Source: Cristatella mucedo
Taxonomy: Eukaryota > Bryozoa > Phylactolaemata > Cristatellidae
Length of the DNA stretch: 64,000 nt
Reading direction: 5' to 3'
Assembly (NCBI GenBank): GCA_009760855.2
Contig: WPIO01000022.1
Coordinates: 2,549,001 to 2,613,000 of the forward strand
Under the pieces are notes generated by a model. The model was not told the origin of the DNA and did not search any database. It worked only from the letters and a program-made list of their open reading frames with translations. The position numbers and the translations under genes are program-made. Shown here in pieces: positions 1 through 33,229 of this stretch (positions are counted from its first letter, which is position 1; each line of letters starts with the position of its first letter).

Positions 1-119
1 ACGTTTCTACAGCTTCACGTCTGACCCCTAAACCTTGCAGAAAGGCTGTTGTTCGGCCACTCATTTATAATATAGACCTGGAAAATTGAGAAACTTCTGT
101 TCTGTACTCCTACGGCCGT

Positions 120-725
120 TCTTATAAGCGAGTAATGGCAGAGCAGCTTAAGTCTTACATTGAAACGTTAAACCTAGCAAGCAGGTTCCAGTCTGGTTCT
201 AGAGCTAATCACTCCATAGAGTCAGCATTGCTTAGGGTTTATAACGACCTTCTCACAAGTGCACACTGAGGTAAAGTCTCTCTGCCTGCTTTGCTTGATC
301 TTTCTGCAGCGTTTGAGACTATCACTGGCACTGCACCGGTTTAGGTCCTATTTCAATGGGCGACTCGAGAGCTTTGATTTCTATGCTCCCAAAGCCTGGA
401 ACTCCCTACCGACTTGCGTCGTAACATCCCCTGACCACATTTAAAAGGAACTTAACAACACACCTATTTAGGACAGCATTTAGTGGGTCCCTGTGATTTG
501 TCCTTCATGTGCTTATGCGTGCTGACACTGTGCATGCTGCCACAAACCACATTTGCATGCTGACCCTGTGCATGTCACCCCTAACCATATTATTCATTGT
601 GTTTGTTTTTCAAGCATGATTTTACTTACCATTCAATTGCATTTCCCTTTGCAGCAATTGTAAAGCGCCTAGAAAGAGATTAAGTTCTCTGGTGGCGCTT
701 TATCAAGTGCATTATTATTATTATA
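120..725 (+). mobile_element. LINE-A copy, internally deleted, with 3' tail
   Basis: RT-start sequence (FQSGSRANHSIESALLRV-like) jumps directly at about 330-355 to the 3' end of ORF2 (SFDFYAPKAWNSLPT), then the LINE-A 3'UTR with the GTAAAGCGCCTAGAAAGAG tail and an ATT run ending near 725. More than a kilobase of RT is deleted. Confidence 0.8.
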
Positions 726-729
726 ACGC

Positions 730-1425
730 GAAAAAGATCATCCGAGGAACCACTAATGAACGGGTTACTCAGCGCTCTGTGCTTGGTTCACTTCTTTTCA
801 CAAGTTAAACTCTCCCTTTTGCCAACGTAATCATGGAGCACAATCTATGCTTTCCCTTCTAGACCGATGACACAGCTGTACTAATACTGTGACCCTTTCC
901 AGCCCTCGAGCTCGTCAAACTCAACTCTCTTGCTGCATGTATTGCTGACATCCACACATGGACGGCAGCAAACTTTCTAAATTGAATGACGATAAAAACC
1001 TACCTACTGGTCATCGTCAGAGATTGGAAAACCAATCCCTTAAAATTGAGGCCGCCGGCGTATTTTCTATTGCATCGTCGCGAAATCTGGGTGCCCTGCC
1101 CTAAAGTGACCCTTACTTACCTCAACGACCACTTCAGCTCAAGAGCCAAGTCTGCAGACTTCTAGCTAGGTAACATTTCAAGCATTCGAACCTGTCAAGA
1201 GATGAATGCCAAATTCAAATTGGTCCATGCATCTCGCTTCGACTTCCGTAACTCACTGCTTGTAGGTCTACCGGCCTAGGCAGCAGCAGAGCTCCTAGCA
1301 ACCCACCTGCTTGCTGCTCGATTGATGCATGGCACACTCGCTGCAACGGGTAGGCGAACTCGGGCATACTACGATTAGTCAACGCCTGAGTCTCTCTGAG
1401 CAAGAGTCTTAGTAAGACTTCGCCC
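730..1425 (+). mobile_element. LINE-A fragment (RT palm to C-terminus)
   Basis: Immediately follows the previous copy. It matches LINE-A from the segment before the catalytic YADD region through the C-terminal RT-associated part, heavily mutated (frameshifts and stops), without a 3' tail. It may be the displaced middle of the neighbouring copy or an independent one. Confidence 0.65.
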
Positions 1426-2935
1426 CCTGCATGACATTAGGCAGAATCGCAGGCCAATCCTTTTTCTAGCCGAGCGCCTGTCCACGTGCTGGGCCAATCG
1501 CTCGCGTTAGCCATCGCTTTCGGTAAGAAGACACTTTATCCGATCCTAGACACGTTGCTGGCACTCGCGAGCGGACCTGCTGCTGCTTTGAGGGGAAGCT
1601 GTGCAGTGGTCTTTTATTAGGAACCGTACTAGCGTATTATGAATAAGAATGAAAAAACGGGCCAACTTGTGACCGAGGCTGGGCGATCCGCTAGACACGC
1701 AAGACTGAGGTAAAGGTCAGACAAACAGCAATATTCAGCTCCAGCTTTACACGGAGGCTCGCAGCACGGACACAATATTCATATCGCAAAAGGCTTCCGA
1801 CGACGCAGCCACGAGTGCTACTACTGGCACTCTACACCGCCCCCCCCGACGCCGCCGATAGCGACTCCATGTGGCAGCACCAGCGGCCTCCAGACGGGAA
1901 GACGCCGGACAAAGCCATTCGTGTCACTGCTTGCTACCGCTAGACGTCCTCCTGCTTGTGCTGCTGCCTCCACCACTGCCTCTCGGCTAACGAGCAGCAG
2001 CAGCAGCGTCCCAATGCCTGCCATTGGCTTCCCATAGAAGTGCTATTACAGACGCACATTTAAAAAAGGTTAATAGCCTATGTGGCGCTGCTAACATTGC
2101 GATACAAAAAGGAGGCGAACATGGCAGACGCAGTCGCCAGGACGTGGCCACTGAGAAGGTGAGTTTCTCATGCAGTGCTTCGTGCGACGGCTGTGGCAGT
2201 GCTACACGAGCCCTTGGAGCTACTCTTGCTGAAGCTGCCGCTGCAGTAGCAGATTCAGCTTCGAAGACGGGTGCAAGAGCAGCACTCTGACTGACAGTGG
2301 GCCGTACCAGCCGCCTGCCGATGTAGCGGCGGTGGCTGCCGATGTAGCGGCGGTGGCTAACGATGTGGCAGCAGCAGCGGCCTGAACCAAAGAACCGACA
2401 GGCGACTGTCAACGGCCGAAGCCACGCCCACTGCAGCCGAACGAGGCTGCCGTTTTAGCTGTCTAGAGAGGCTGCTGCACAGGCAGGGCAGAGACCTCGG
2501 CATGCAATGCAAGGGCATGAATATAAGACAGGCATGGTCCTTATTATGGACACGTGACCGCAGACTCATCCGTCAACTGTGAGGTTGGTCACAAGTGAAA
2601 AACTGGTCGTCATCGACGTGCCCAACTGAGCTTTCGACGTGCTAATCGCCTTATCGCCGACGCATTGCCACCGAGATATGGGCGCACTCCCTTCTCCGAT
2701 ATCCAGTGGTTACAAAACTCTTTGGAGAAGCTGTTCGGTCACGGTCTGTGAAACCTGAAACACGCATTAATACGCCTTAAGTGGCTATCAAAGAACGGCA
2801 GAGGCTGAAATCAAGCGACGCTGGAAGCTGAACCGCTAAAGCAGGGCACTGTACGAGCACTGCACAAACATGTGCAACGAACAGAAAAGACATAATGATT
2901 AATTCATTCGATGAATAATATTAAGGGTTGTGATA
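1426..2935. other. Intergenic stretch; only a 21-bp tandem repeat recognised
   Basis: No gene recognised. At about 2318-2380 a 21-bp unit starting GATGTAGCGGCGGTGGCT occurs about 2.5-3 times. Short CAG/CTG runs give long but meaningless frames on both strands. Confidence 0.5.
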
Positions 2936-3088
2936 GCCCAGGATGTAAGGTGCTCAGTCTTCACAACCGAGGTCGCGGGTTCCAATCCTGCAGTGGGCGA
3001 TCTTGAATTGCCAACTGCAAGCAAATCGGTGGTGACAGCCGTTTAGGCTCTTCTGCCGCTGTAGAGATGACGCCATTAAATCAACTAA
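2936..3088 (+). mobile_element. SINE-2 copy
   Basis: tRNA-like head with a degenerate box A (ATAGCCCAGGATG) and box B-like GGGTTCCAATCC, followed by the SINE-2 body (GGGCGATC..., GGTGACAGCCGTTTAGGCTC, TTCTGCCGCTGT) and a TTTATTTA-type end. Confidence 0.7.
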
Positions 3089-3404
3089 TATTTATTTATT
3101 TATATTCCCAGATGTAGGGCTACAAAGAATAAACTACAATAAACAAGATCGAGACATGAAACGAATGTGACATTTCCAAGTGGAAAGTCAATATGGCAAT
3201 GCCCCTACCACCTGTTTCATTTCCCGGCATGACGGTAATTATAAGAAATGTTTAGACTTCTACAGTAGTAAAAGCATGCCCATTGTATGTATTGTTATAA
3301 TATCTTCTCGGTTCATTCCCAACCACACATCGCTGACTATATATGTATTTACCTCAGTTGGTAACTCGACCATGACTAAGTGGTGTTAGGCTGGAGAGTT
3401 TTCT

Positions 3405-3895
3405 ACAGTCAATGCCTGAGCAGCTTTCGGTGCGAGTACAACGAGAAAGTAAGAGGCATAGCTAAGTAAGGAAGACAGTCAAGAAATTGAGCAGCATGGA
3501 AGTAGAGGCACAAGACAGCTATACAGGATGTGCCTGAGTTCGCAGCAGCAGCAGCACAAGCAGCAGCAGATGTCGTTGCATAAGAATTGAAACGGGAATA
3601 ATACAGTTTAGGATCTGCAGAGAAAAGCTTCTGTAGAAAATTCATGTAAGGTGAAAGAAAGGAGAAACACTGCCGTACTGTCCTGAGTGGAGGAGGCAAG
3701 AAGGGACTGCTGAACCGGTTGTAACAGTTCAGCTTTGGGGAACCAATCCATCCACGGTGGGAGGGCGTCCGAGTACGACCTTTGCTCTGCATCCGTTTAT
3801 CAACCGAAAGCCGCTGTAGCTCATTTAGCAGAAGGGACACGTGGCTGAAGTTCTTAGATTCATTAACCAGCCTTGCAACTATATTCATCGCCAAC
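3405..3895 (-). mobile_element. LINE-B fragment (RT C-terminus)
   Basis: Minus-strand translation shows IVARLVNESKNFSHVSLLLN then ELQRLSVDKRM, the C-terminal RT region of CR1/L2-like LINEs, then the LINE-B 3' sequence. Broken by frameshifts and containing a GCA/GCT-rich run. Confidence 0.7.
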
Positions 3896-4294
3896 TTTAA
3901 AGGTTTAATGTCTTTTTTCGGTAGCCGAGAGAATAGTGAATTACAGAAGTCTAGTCTAGACAGAACCAGGGAGCTAATAAGATCCTAAGCCGCCAGCCAC
4001 CTAAGTAATTAGTCTCTATTCCCGGAGAGAGATCGACCGTGATGACTAGCTGTGGAGGCGGTCTTGCGATTAACATTTTAAAACGTCAAGCAGTCTTGAA
4101 AAACCAAACCTAATTTACGAGCAGTTGTTGACGGTCGCACTACGGCACCAACAACAACAATAGCAATGCCACTTACTCCATGCGTACGTTTTGGATTTCT
4201 TATGAGGAGTTAAAGTCAATGCAGGTGGTGACAGAAACCGGCAGGGAGTGCTTGCCTTTAGTTGCATACCAACTGAAGGCCTGATCACCAATAA

Positions 4295-4690
4295 ATTTTA
4301 ATTTAGTGCGAGGAACGGCTAGACGACTCACAGCTGAGGAGGGGTGGTGATAGAGCATATACGAGAAACAGAGGGGGGTCGGACGGATAGGCTAGAGCAA
4401 AGGAGTGACGAAATATGTAGGCCAAATAGAGGCTCTTGGAGTCGATTCGATGCTTAATATGGAGCCAGTATAGCTCAGACAGAACAAGGTGTGCCATGGC
4501 AGCTACACCTGCTGAGTTTTGCACCAGTTGCAGATGGTCAATCACACAGGCCAGGGGTCCTGAATAAAAAGAATTGCAGTAATCTAGATGCACTGTCACA
4601 AACGCGAGGCTAGCCTGCCTGTCGTATTATTGTCTGTGCAGGCCTTAGTCTTGGCGATGTTCGTAGCTGAAAGTAGGCCAACTTGTGAGT
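4295..4690 (-). mobile_element. LINE-A fragment (RT C-terminus)
   Basis: Minus frame reads MTVHLDYCNSFYSGPLACVI then HLQLVQNSAGVA, matching the C-terminal RT segment of LINE-A (HAFVTSRLDFCNSLLAGLPA and QLVQNSAA). No 3' tail. Confidence 0.75.
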
Positions 4691-7600
4691 GGTGAAAACT
4701 TGCTCATCGCCCGTGTGCTTTCGAGACCGCGTTTCAGAAGTGCATTTACAGAAACGGAATAAAAACTTTGGTTGCATACTCTTCAAGTGTCTCGGCAGCA
4801 CCAGGATGGAGCATGCTAAGATGCTGCATGCTGCAGCCTCATCGACAACAAGCATCGACGTCATCATCAGCTGCAGCTCGATCCAAAGCATTACCAGGCT
4901 AGTCCACGGTGGCATGATGACTACATGCTACTTCCATGCAGCTTGCAGTCATAATAATCTAGATCCAGAGTAGATACAAAGATCCACAAAGTATATCTGG
5001 AGGCCAGTCGGATTCCACACAGGCAAAAAGGAATAATGAGATGCATGAAATTTCAGACTGAAAAAATCTATGAGATTTTCCCTCTCACGACATGATGCCG
5101 ATCTTTGGATAGACACACAGGTTTGCAGGGCAAGTAAAAGACATTTATACTGTGCCGTAAACGCATACTTTTATTACTTCTAGATGGTGCCACCATAGGG
5201 GCTTTCCCGGCTCATCTACAGCAGTCATTTCGTTTCTAGATCTAGCTTATTGTAGCTTATTCTTGGTGATCATACCTCCAGGCACAATATTCACTGATTC
5301 AATTAATAATCTAGGTGTTTTCCCTGCTTTTTGCATACATTTGCACATTTCACTACATTTCCAGACCAAGGCTCTTCCATTGGTGATGTGTTGGGCCCCA
5401 GACAGCAGAACAGTAACATGGCAACTCTCGCGGCACATTCAGACAGCATAGCTAAACGCACCTTGTCAGATGCCTGCTATCGTCGTGGACCTGCATCTCC
5501 TGGCTTTTGAAGTCGTTCAGCTCCTTTCGTATAGCGGCCTGCAATGCAGAGCAGGTCGTACACCAACACGACATCTTGAACTGCCGGCAAGCAGCGGTGG
5601 TCTCTATACCAGTGCTCTCTCACTCGCACAAGTGCAAATGCTGCAGCACAACTCAAACAGGTACATCCACCGATGGCATTATTCTGCTAATCAGATACCG
5701 TTGCAACCCCTTCACAGATCTTAACCATCACAGTTGCCAATCGTCAATGATCTATGTATTTTTGTAAATTCGGTGTCGTGCAATGCGAGGAAGGAGTATG
5801 TCCCAATATCAGTCGGTTGCCTAATCTAAGGATGCCACTATGCAAAGAGAGAGACTTACCGAAATCTCAATGGAGTTCTAGACATCGAGTAAATGGGCTA
5901 CAAGCAGATTCTATAGTGAGCAGACAGTCTGAGAAGCTACCACAGAGAGCTGGGTTTTTGGCATTGTGCATGAGCTTTCATGGTTGGTTCTATGTTCCAA
6001 CGTGTTCTACCTTGGTCAACAGGTGATATAACAAAGGCTTTGATGATTTACTGCTGCTGAGAAAGTAACCGGATCACTTGTACATAGTTTTCCTAGTAAT
6101 GCTGTGGGCCAGGCATACAAACCTAGCTCAACCCAAAGCAAGTTCTATGCACTTCGTGAATCGCTCACATGAGCAATGTGACTTAGCTGTCCACGTTTTC
6201 CTTGCCAACACATAAACAAGCATTGGGAGTCATCTTCAGTATACATCGGCTAGTTAAAGTGGTTACCAAACGGCTTTCTAATGAGTTGTTGCCCCTTGGA
6301 ATTCCATAAACACATAATTAAAAACTCCTTCCAATAAAACTTCCATAGCATCATTCAGGACAGCAGTTTGCAAGAGCTACCGATACAAAAAAATGAAGAC
6401 TGTAATTTGCATATCTATTTTGAATTCAATTATAACTCATTAGTTTGATTAAAACATACAAAGCTGATGAATTGGCTCATTGTTAAAATAATGAATCAAG
6501 CGATGGCCTGCCTAGATGAATTGAAACCAGTTTCCTAAATGCACTACTCAAAAGTTTATTCGTAGGCATCTTAGGACAGTAATCAGCAACCTAGAGTCAA
6601 TTTAGCTGCTGGCAGAACACTCATGACAATAAAACCACACATACCACAGCATACGATGCTGAAAATACCACGACAGCAACTTAACCACTGCCCATATGGA
6701 ATTAGAGTGATAAGGAATTATCTTTTCTAAGCATCTACTGGAAATACTTGTAAGGCATCAACTCACTGCCAAGTTGTAGCGCAATCGCTGCTTCCTCTAC
6801 TTCATCAACTTGCGGTGTATGCGAAAATGAAATTCACTCAATGTGTGTCTCAATCAGATAGATCCCAAAATGGCTCAGCCATATATTTCTCTAGGAAGTT
6901 GTGATGATAGCAACAACTTACAGATCACCATTTTTCTTCCTGCATTTTGCTTCTAGCTCATAAGAGGGGATAAGTTCATATAGCTTACGATAAACTATGT
7001 CAGGCTTCATTCAACCAAGGCAGGCAAAATAAACGTGCACCTCACAAAGCTGACCTCTATTCCTTCATCACAAATATTGTATATAAAATATTACGTTCTT
7101 TTTCAACACAAAGCTCAAGGAATTCACTGACAGAATGATCTTTAAATGTATTTGCTGCAGATAACGACAGTGTATATTGACTCAAGTGAGCAACCATATA
7201 GGCTTTTTTTTAAACCAGATGCAGGTAACGAATGACAGTGGATGGCAAAGAAACTTGACACCGCATTTCAAGTACACGACCCGTGAGAGCACAGTGGGAG
7301 CCGCTAATTAATGGTGTTCTATATATATAATTGGCGAATAAGCAAGCATTTTAGTAAGCGGATACCACATCAGCTTGCTCCAAACTTTATAGATCAGACA
7401 GTTAAGCCTATTACTTCTACGCCGCCAAAGAAACTAAGGCTGCCCAGTCAAAGGAATTCCTCTTTGCAAAACATAGCCCTCAAAATCAACATGAGGTGTC
7501 AGCATGTGCAGTGCATGAATAAGCATACAAGCATCAATAGTACACACAATTTGCTATCGAAACTTTAAAATAATGTTAGATTGATAATGTTGAGGGAGGC

Positions 7601-8124
7601 GATAAGAGATTAAAAGAGAGACCAAATGATGACGTTGGTAAGAGATACAAGCGACGGCGACAGTTTAACTTGAGGGAGTTGGCAGTCAAAAAAGGTGACC
7701 CGGCAGCAGAGGAATAGCAATTGTGCATTAAGTAGCCAGGCCAAAAACTAGAAATATTTAGGAAGCATACGTACGTCACACTTTTAGTGCACCCCGGGGA
7801 TGTCGTCCAGGCCAACCCTATTGAAGCATCTTATCGATAAAAGGCAGACAGTCTTTAGTCCGTCTTGACCTTCCTGACCCCCTACAGCTCCCCTTCAGCA
7901 TTTTAACACTTTGCAAAGGCACTTGTTTAAGTGAGATCATACAGTGAGCAATCAGACCATGCCATCCACTAATGTGCTCGTTAAAGTACTAATAATTTTA
8001 CTGATGAACAAGACTTCAGACGATTTGCTAGGGATAAATGAGTTGACTTATTATTCCTGTTTTTAGACATACCTCTATTAATAAAAACGTAGCTACTGCA
8101 AGCCTCGGCTTGGCTCGTCCACCA
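4691..8124. other. 3.4 kb with no recognised feature (downstream of PHACTR exon 10)
   Basis: AT-richer sequence with only short chance frames. I looked here for the missing PHACTR terminal exon (helix AAIRKEL, tail RFHRP) on the minus strand and did not find it. No repeat family used elsewhere in the window is obvious. Confidence 0.4.
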
Positions 8125-9131
8125 ATGCTATATTGATGACATCCGCACATGCATGGACGCAAATTTTCTAAAACTATACGATGATAAAACTAACTTACTA
8201 GTTATGGGCAAACCCAGTCTGATTCAGAAATTGGAAAGGCTTCAGCTCAAAATGGGCTCTGCCAGCATATCTCCAGTTGAATCAGCTCGAAATCTAGGTG
8301 TCATGTTCCAAAGCAACCTCTCGTTAGACGACCATATCAGCTCCACAGTCAAATCTGCCTATTTTCAGCTTCATAACATTGCTAAAATTCGGGCTTGTTT
8401 AGATAAGGATACCACGTCCAAGTTGGTCCATGCATTCGTGACATCCCGTCTCGACTTCTGTAACTCACTGCTCGCTGGCCTACCGGCATGTGCGATCAGG
8501 CAATTGCAGCTGGTGCAAAACTCCGCAGCTAGGTATGTCTGTCGTGAGCGTCACAGTTGCCACATTACTCCACTTCTCGCCGACCTGCACTGGCTACCAC
8601 TCAAGCATTGAATTGACTTCAAGGTTTAGTCGCTCACTTTTAGGTCACTTCATTCTTTGGCTACAGCCTATCTCTCAGATCTACTCCCCCACAAGGCTAA
8701 GCATCGTAACACCTGCTTTTCGGAATCCAACAGTCCACCACTACCTCGTGCAAACCTCAAATCCTTTGGAGACCGTGAATTTAGTTCGTATGCTCCCAAA
8801 GCCTGGAACTCCCTCCTGACTTGCGTCAGAACATCCCCTGACCTGACCACATTTAAAAAGAACTTAAAAACACCTATTTAGAACAGCATTTAGTGGGTCC
8901 CTGTGATTCATCCTTCATGTGCTTATGCGTGTGCTGACACTGTGCATGCTGCCACTAACGACATTTGCATGCTGACCCTGTGCATGTCACCCCTAACCAT
9001 GTTATTCATTTTGTTTGTTTAACAAGCATGATATGACTCACATTCAATTACATTTCCCTTTGCAGCAAATGTAAAGCGCCTAGAGTTCTTTGAGGGCCCT
9101 TCATCAAGTGCATTATTATTATTATTATTAC
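8125..9131 (+). mobile_element. LINE-A copy, 5'-truncated, with 3'UTR and ATT tail
   Basis: Open for about 150 codons (FLKLYDDKTNLLVMGKPS, then HAFVTSRLDFCNSLLAGLPA), the region just after the RT catalytic site, then frameshifted C-terminus, the 3'UTR with TGCATGCTGCCACTAAC-type repeats, and the shared tail ending in ATTATTATT. One of the better preserved copies. It ends about 130 bp from PHACTR exon 10. Confidence 0.88.
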
Positions 9132-9265
9132 CAATGCTGTCCAGTCTTGCACGCACGCACACATGCACGCACACATGCCATAGAACGCTCAGACCCAGAA
9201 ACAAAATAAGCGCACCATAAATGTTACGTGTCTAGCTCAAAAGGACGCAAACAAAAATTGTTTAC

Positions 9266-30154
<20,889 letters not shown>

Positions 30155-30315
30155 GATGCCATTGCTGCCGGCTCCTGCAAGAGCAGACCACCATCAGACG
30201 CCGACGGACTGGCGGCCATGCAGAAGAGCACCGGTGGATGCAGGCTTTTCACGTGGGAACTAGCACACATATGCTGCACCCGCTCGCACACGCATGTGCG
30301 CGTGTTTGGACACAT

Positions 30316-30544
30316 GCAGCTCAGCTAATACGGCGTCGTTTGTTCACGGAGCCAGCTCACTTTCGGCTATGTACGCAGACCCATAGCAGGATGGGGGGGG
30401 GTGAGCTGGCTCTGTGCCAAACGACGACGACGACTCTGCCAAACGACAAACGTCAAGGTGCTGTGTTCGCTGCTGCGTGCACTGTGCCTACAGCCGAAAG
30501 TGAGCTCAATCTATAAATAGACGATGCCGTATTAGCTGTGCTGC
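30316..30544. mobile_element. Foldback / MITE-like element with ~60 bp inverted ends
   Basis: Left end CAGCTAATACGGCGTCGTTT...GAGCCAGCTCACTTTCGGCT and right end, read in reverse complement, CAGCTAATACGGCATCGTCT...GAGCTCACTTTCGGCT are inverted copies, with GCAGCWCAG possibly the outermost part. The left arm also pairs with an internal segment near 30400-30435 (GAGCTGGCTCTGTGCCAAAC). No ORF. The target duplication is unclear. It lies 142 bp upstream of the exon 1 acceptor. Confidence 0.72.
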
Positions 30545-30634
30545 TGGGTCGGTTTCTCACCACCTTGTGGTGGACACCCTTGACACTGTCTGCCGATGCC
30601 TACTGAGCAGGCAGGCAATGCAGAGCCTAGCTCG

Positions 30635-31040
30635 CCACGGCTTGGCTCCTTCACGCTAGATGAACTGCAGCACCGGCGTCGGCCTCATCGTGCCCTCAGG
30701 CCCTCTTTGGAAAATACATTAACTGTTCCACTCCTACACTTAAAGAAAGACCGTTGGTAATAGAAGCTTTTGCTCTTTGGGTCCTAGACTGTGCAACTTG
30801 CTTAACACTATGATTTTGAAACGACATCTACTCTCCTGCTGCCGACTTCGGCACATCCTTTCCGGCAGTACTGAGCTGCTACTTTCATTCTACTCACTTC
30901 CTCGGCTGCCCTCCTGACTCAGCCATGCTTCTTACTTTCTCTTTGCTGCTTGAGATGAAGTCTGTTGGCTACCGTATTTCGCAACGGTGCACTACAGAAA
31001 ACTCCTGCGTAAACCGACTTAGTCTTGGTGGCTTTGTGAA
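30635..31040 (+). mobile_element. LINE-B copy, 3' part
   Basis: CACGGCTTGGCTCCTTCACG, TGCCCTCAGGCCCTC, AAAGACCGTTGGTAATAGAA and AGATGAAGTCTGTTGGCTAC follow the LINE-B order; it ends in the decayed 3'UTR. Confidence 0.8.
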
Positions 31041-32107
31041 ATGCCATACGTACATGTACAAGCTGCAACCAGCCTAGCAGGGACAAGCTAGACACCGGGT
31101 GGCCTCTCGGTGGTGGTGCATAAGGGTTGTGGCCGCGAGGATGATGGGACATTCGGACAGCCAGGGGAGAGGGCAACAGCAAGCAGCCGAGCCGGCTGCT
31201 GCGGCGGCAAGCACGAGCGCGCAGAGAGAGGCCGTCTCTGCCACCACACGGTCAAGCAATGTGCACAGCTTACGAAGCACCGTCTAGAACTCCGTGCCCA
31301 AACCAAGAGACACTAGCTGCAGCTCGTGTCCGGCCAGGGAGTGACGTCCCTCGGAGCTCAGCCGGTAAGGGAAGTGGCAAGTCGATGACAATAATTGGAA
31401 TGCCAGCCGGCTCCTCAGTAGGACAGGCAGCAAAGAAAATCATCACCCCACTACGACTAAATAGACTGTGCAAACGCTTACAGCACGGACTAGCCATCCG
31501 GTTCCGGCCACTGTCGTTCCACCGGAACATTTTCAAGCCCTGACATTTCGGCCAATGATACAGACGTATCAGTCTATTCGAGCTTAGGATGTGTAATTCC
31601 CTGAGCTTCTGAATAGCCCAACAAATGCATGATGCATGCACGTAAACAAAGCACGAAGAATTTGGCAGGTCACGTGGCATGAAAGAATAGACATGCAATG
31701 CCTCACAGCAAGTTCGTCGTCGAAGTCTGCTGCCACACGATGGTGAGGACATACATATAGTACCACTAGTTGAGCTGCGAGCGACTCGGCCAACCGTTCA
31801 TACCAATGCAGATACCCGTTTTTTAAATTATTGCATACACGTATTTATCTTGACCCCATTCCTGCCAAACTTTCTCTTCCAGGCTATTGCACCTACTGAG
31901 AGACACACACACACACGCATGTCAGAGCATGTTCACTTCTATTCAAGAGGATGAATGCCTTATACATCACGCCAAGTTCCGTTCTCATAGAAAGCAAGGA
32001 AGCGGCAGCGGCTGGGGGTCAGAAGTGACAGAGTGCAATCCCACCCATACCCAACCGACCGATCGCCACGGTGACAAGAACGACCATTCAGCACCAGTAA
32101 AGTAATG
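31041..32107. other. Intergenic, nothing recognised
   Basis: Chance frames only. This is upstream of the known PHACTR start; a 5' exon could be hidden, but none shows. Confidence 0.4.
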
Positions 32108-32260
32108 TTAGCTGACTCAGCAGCATCCTTTACATGGCAGCAGAAGAGCCCTAGAAGAGAAGACCCCTAGCGGCTATCACTCCTGCTTGAAGCAGGCAAT
32201 AAAGAACTGCCCTCTGAGTCACCACGCCGGTGGCAGACTCTAGGCGACATACTGTAGGTG
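32108..32260 (-). mobile_element. SINE-2 copy
   Basis: Minus strand: box B region degraded, body GGGCAGTTCTTTATTGCCTG, GTGATAGCCGCTAGGGG and GGATGCTGCTGAGTCAGC. It carries a small internal duplication around AGAAGAGCCCTAGAAGAGAA. Confidence 0.65.
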
Positions 32261-32907
32261 GGCTACGACACGTGAGCAGCACGTGAGTGCCTGGGTTGAG
32301 TCTACTGGCTCCCCTTCCTGCGATCCACAACCCGAGCACGCTAGCAGTGACAGGCGATGGAGGCGGAGCAAGCTTGAGCAACCGCACCGCAGCACGTGCC
32401 CATTCCGCTACTTGCTCCCCACTGGTTTTCTCCTTGGAACTTAAGCCTCCGAAATATGCCTGCATAGAAGCAGCACTCTTAGGCTGATTTAGGCTGTGAG
32501 CGATAGCTATAGCTGGTGTATCGCTAAGTCCTAATAGTGGCAAATTGTTTCACGTGTCCTGCATACGCAGAACAAATGAGCCGCCGCCGCCATTCTCTGG
32601 CATACTGGATGGCTGGCTCCGAGACCTTCGTGTGCTTGCACATGCAGCCGCAAGACAGCATGTGCCTACGTGCACCCGCGTAGGCATGCAGGTACAAGCC
32701 GAGAGCCCAAACTGACGTGCACACATGGGGGGAGGGGCTGATGAATCACCCGACCATTTTCCACCACAGACTGAAGCAGCCGATAGCGCCGAGCAAGCTT
32801 GCCTCATGCCCAAGTGCAGCGCATGCTGGCAAGCCAACTGTGTAACAAAGTCGTCACAGAGGGTCAGGGGGCAAGCATCTGCAAGATAGGTGGTGGCAAC
32901 GTACAGC

Positions 32908-32990
32908 ATAATAACAATAATAATAACGCATTTGTTAAAGCGCCCTCAGAGAACCCAATCTCTTTCTAGACACTTGACATGCACGCACTT
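32908..32990 (-). mobile_element. LINE-A 3' tail only
   Basis: Minus strand: TAGAAAGAGATTGGGTTCTC and GAGGGCGCTTTAACAAATGC, then ATT/GTT repeats. Confidence 0.85.
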
Positions 32991-33040
32991 GACATGCTCG
33001 AAGCCTGCAGGCTGCTACTGGGAAGCTAGTTGGTAGGGTT

Positions 33041-33226
33041 GTGATAAGGCATCGACTAGATGAAAAAGACATGCTTGCTCGGTACGCAAAAAAAAGAGCC
33101 ACTTCTGTCCGGCAAGCATTAAGTGACTTGTTTGGAGTGGGCTGGGGCGAGAGTATACTGGATTATGAAGACTGGAGTAAAATCGAATCTGACAGGGAGA
33201 GTAATTTTGCCATTTTTAGTAACTGA
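33041..33226 (+). other. Short protein-like open frame, unrecognised
   Basis: 61 codons with mixed, non-repetitive composition (MLARYAKKRATSVRQALSDL, then FGVGWGESILDYEDWSKIES). It follows a LINE-A tail closely. There is no known motif, no clear splice sites and no neighbouring exon. It may be a piece of a DNA element or an isolated exon; low support. Confidence 0.2.
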
Positions 33227-33229
33227 AAT

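Noticed and set aside
8153-8611. 152-codon open frame as a host gene
   Set aside because: It is the post-catalytic segment of LINE-A reverse transcriptase, repeated at five other places in the window.
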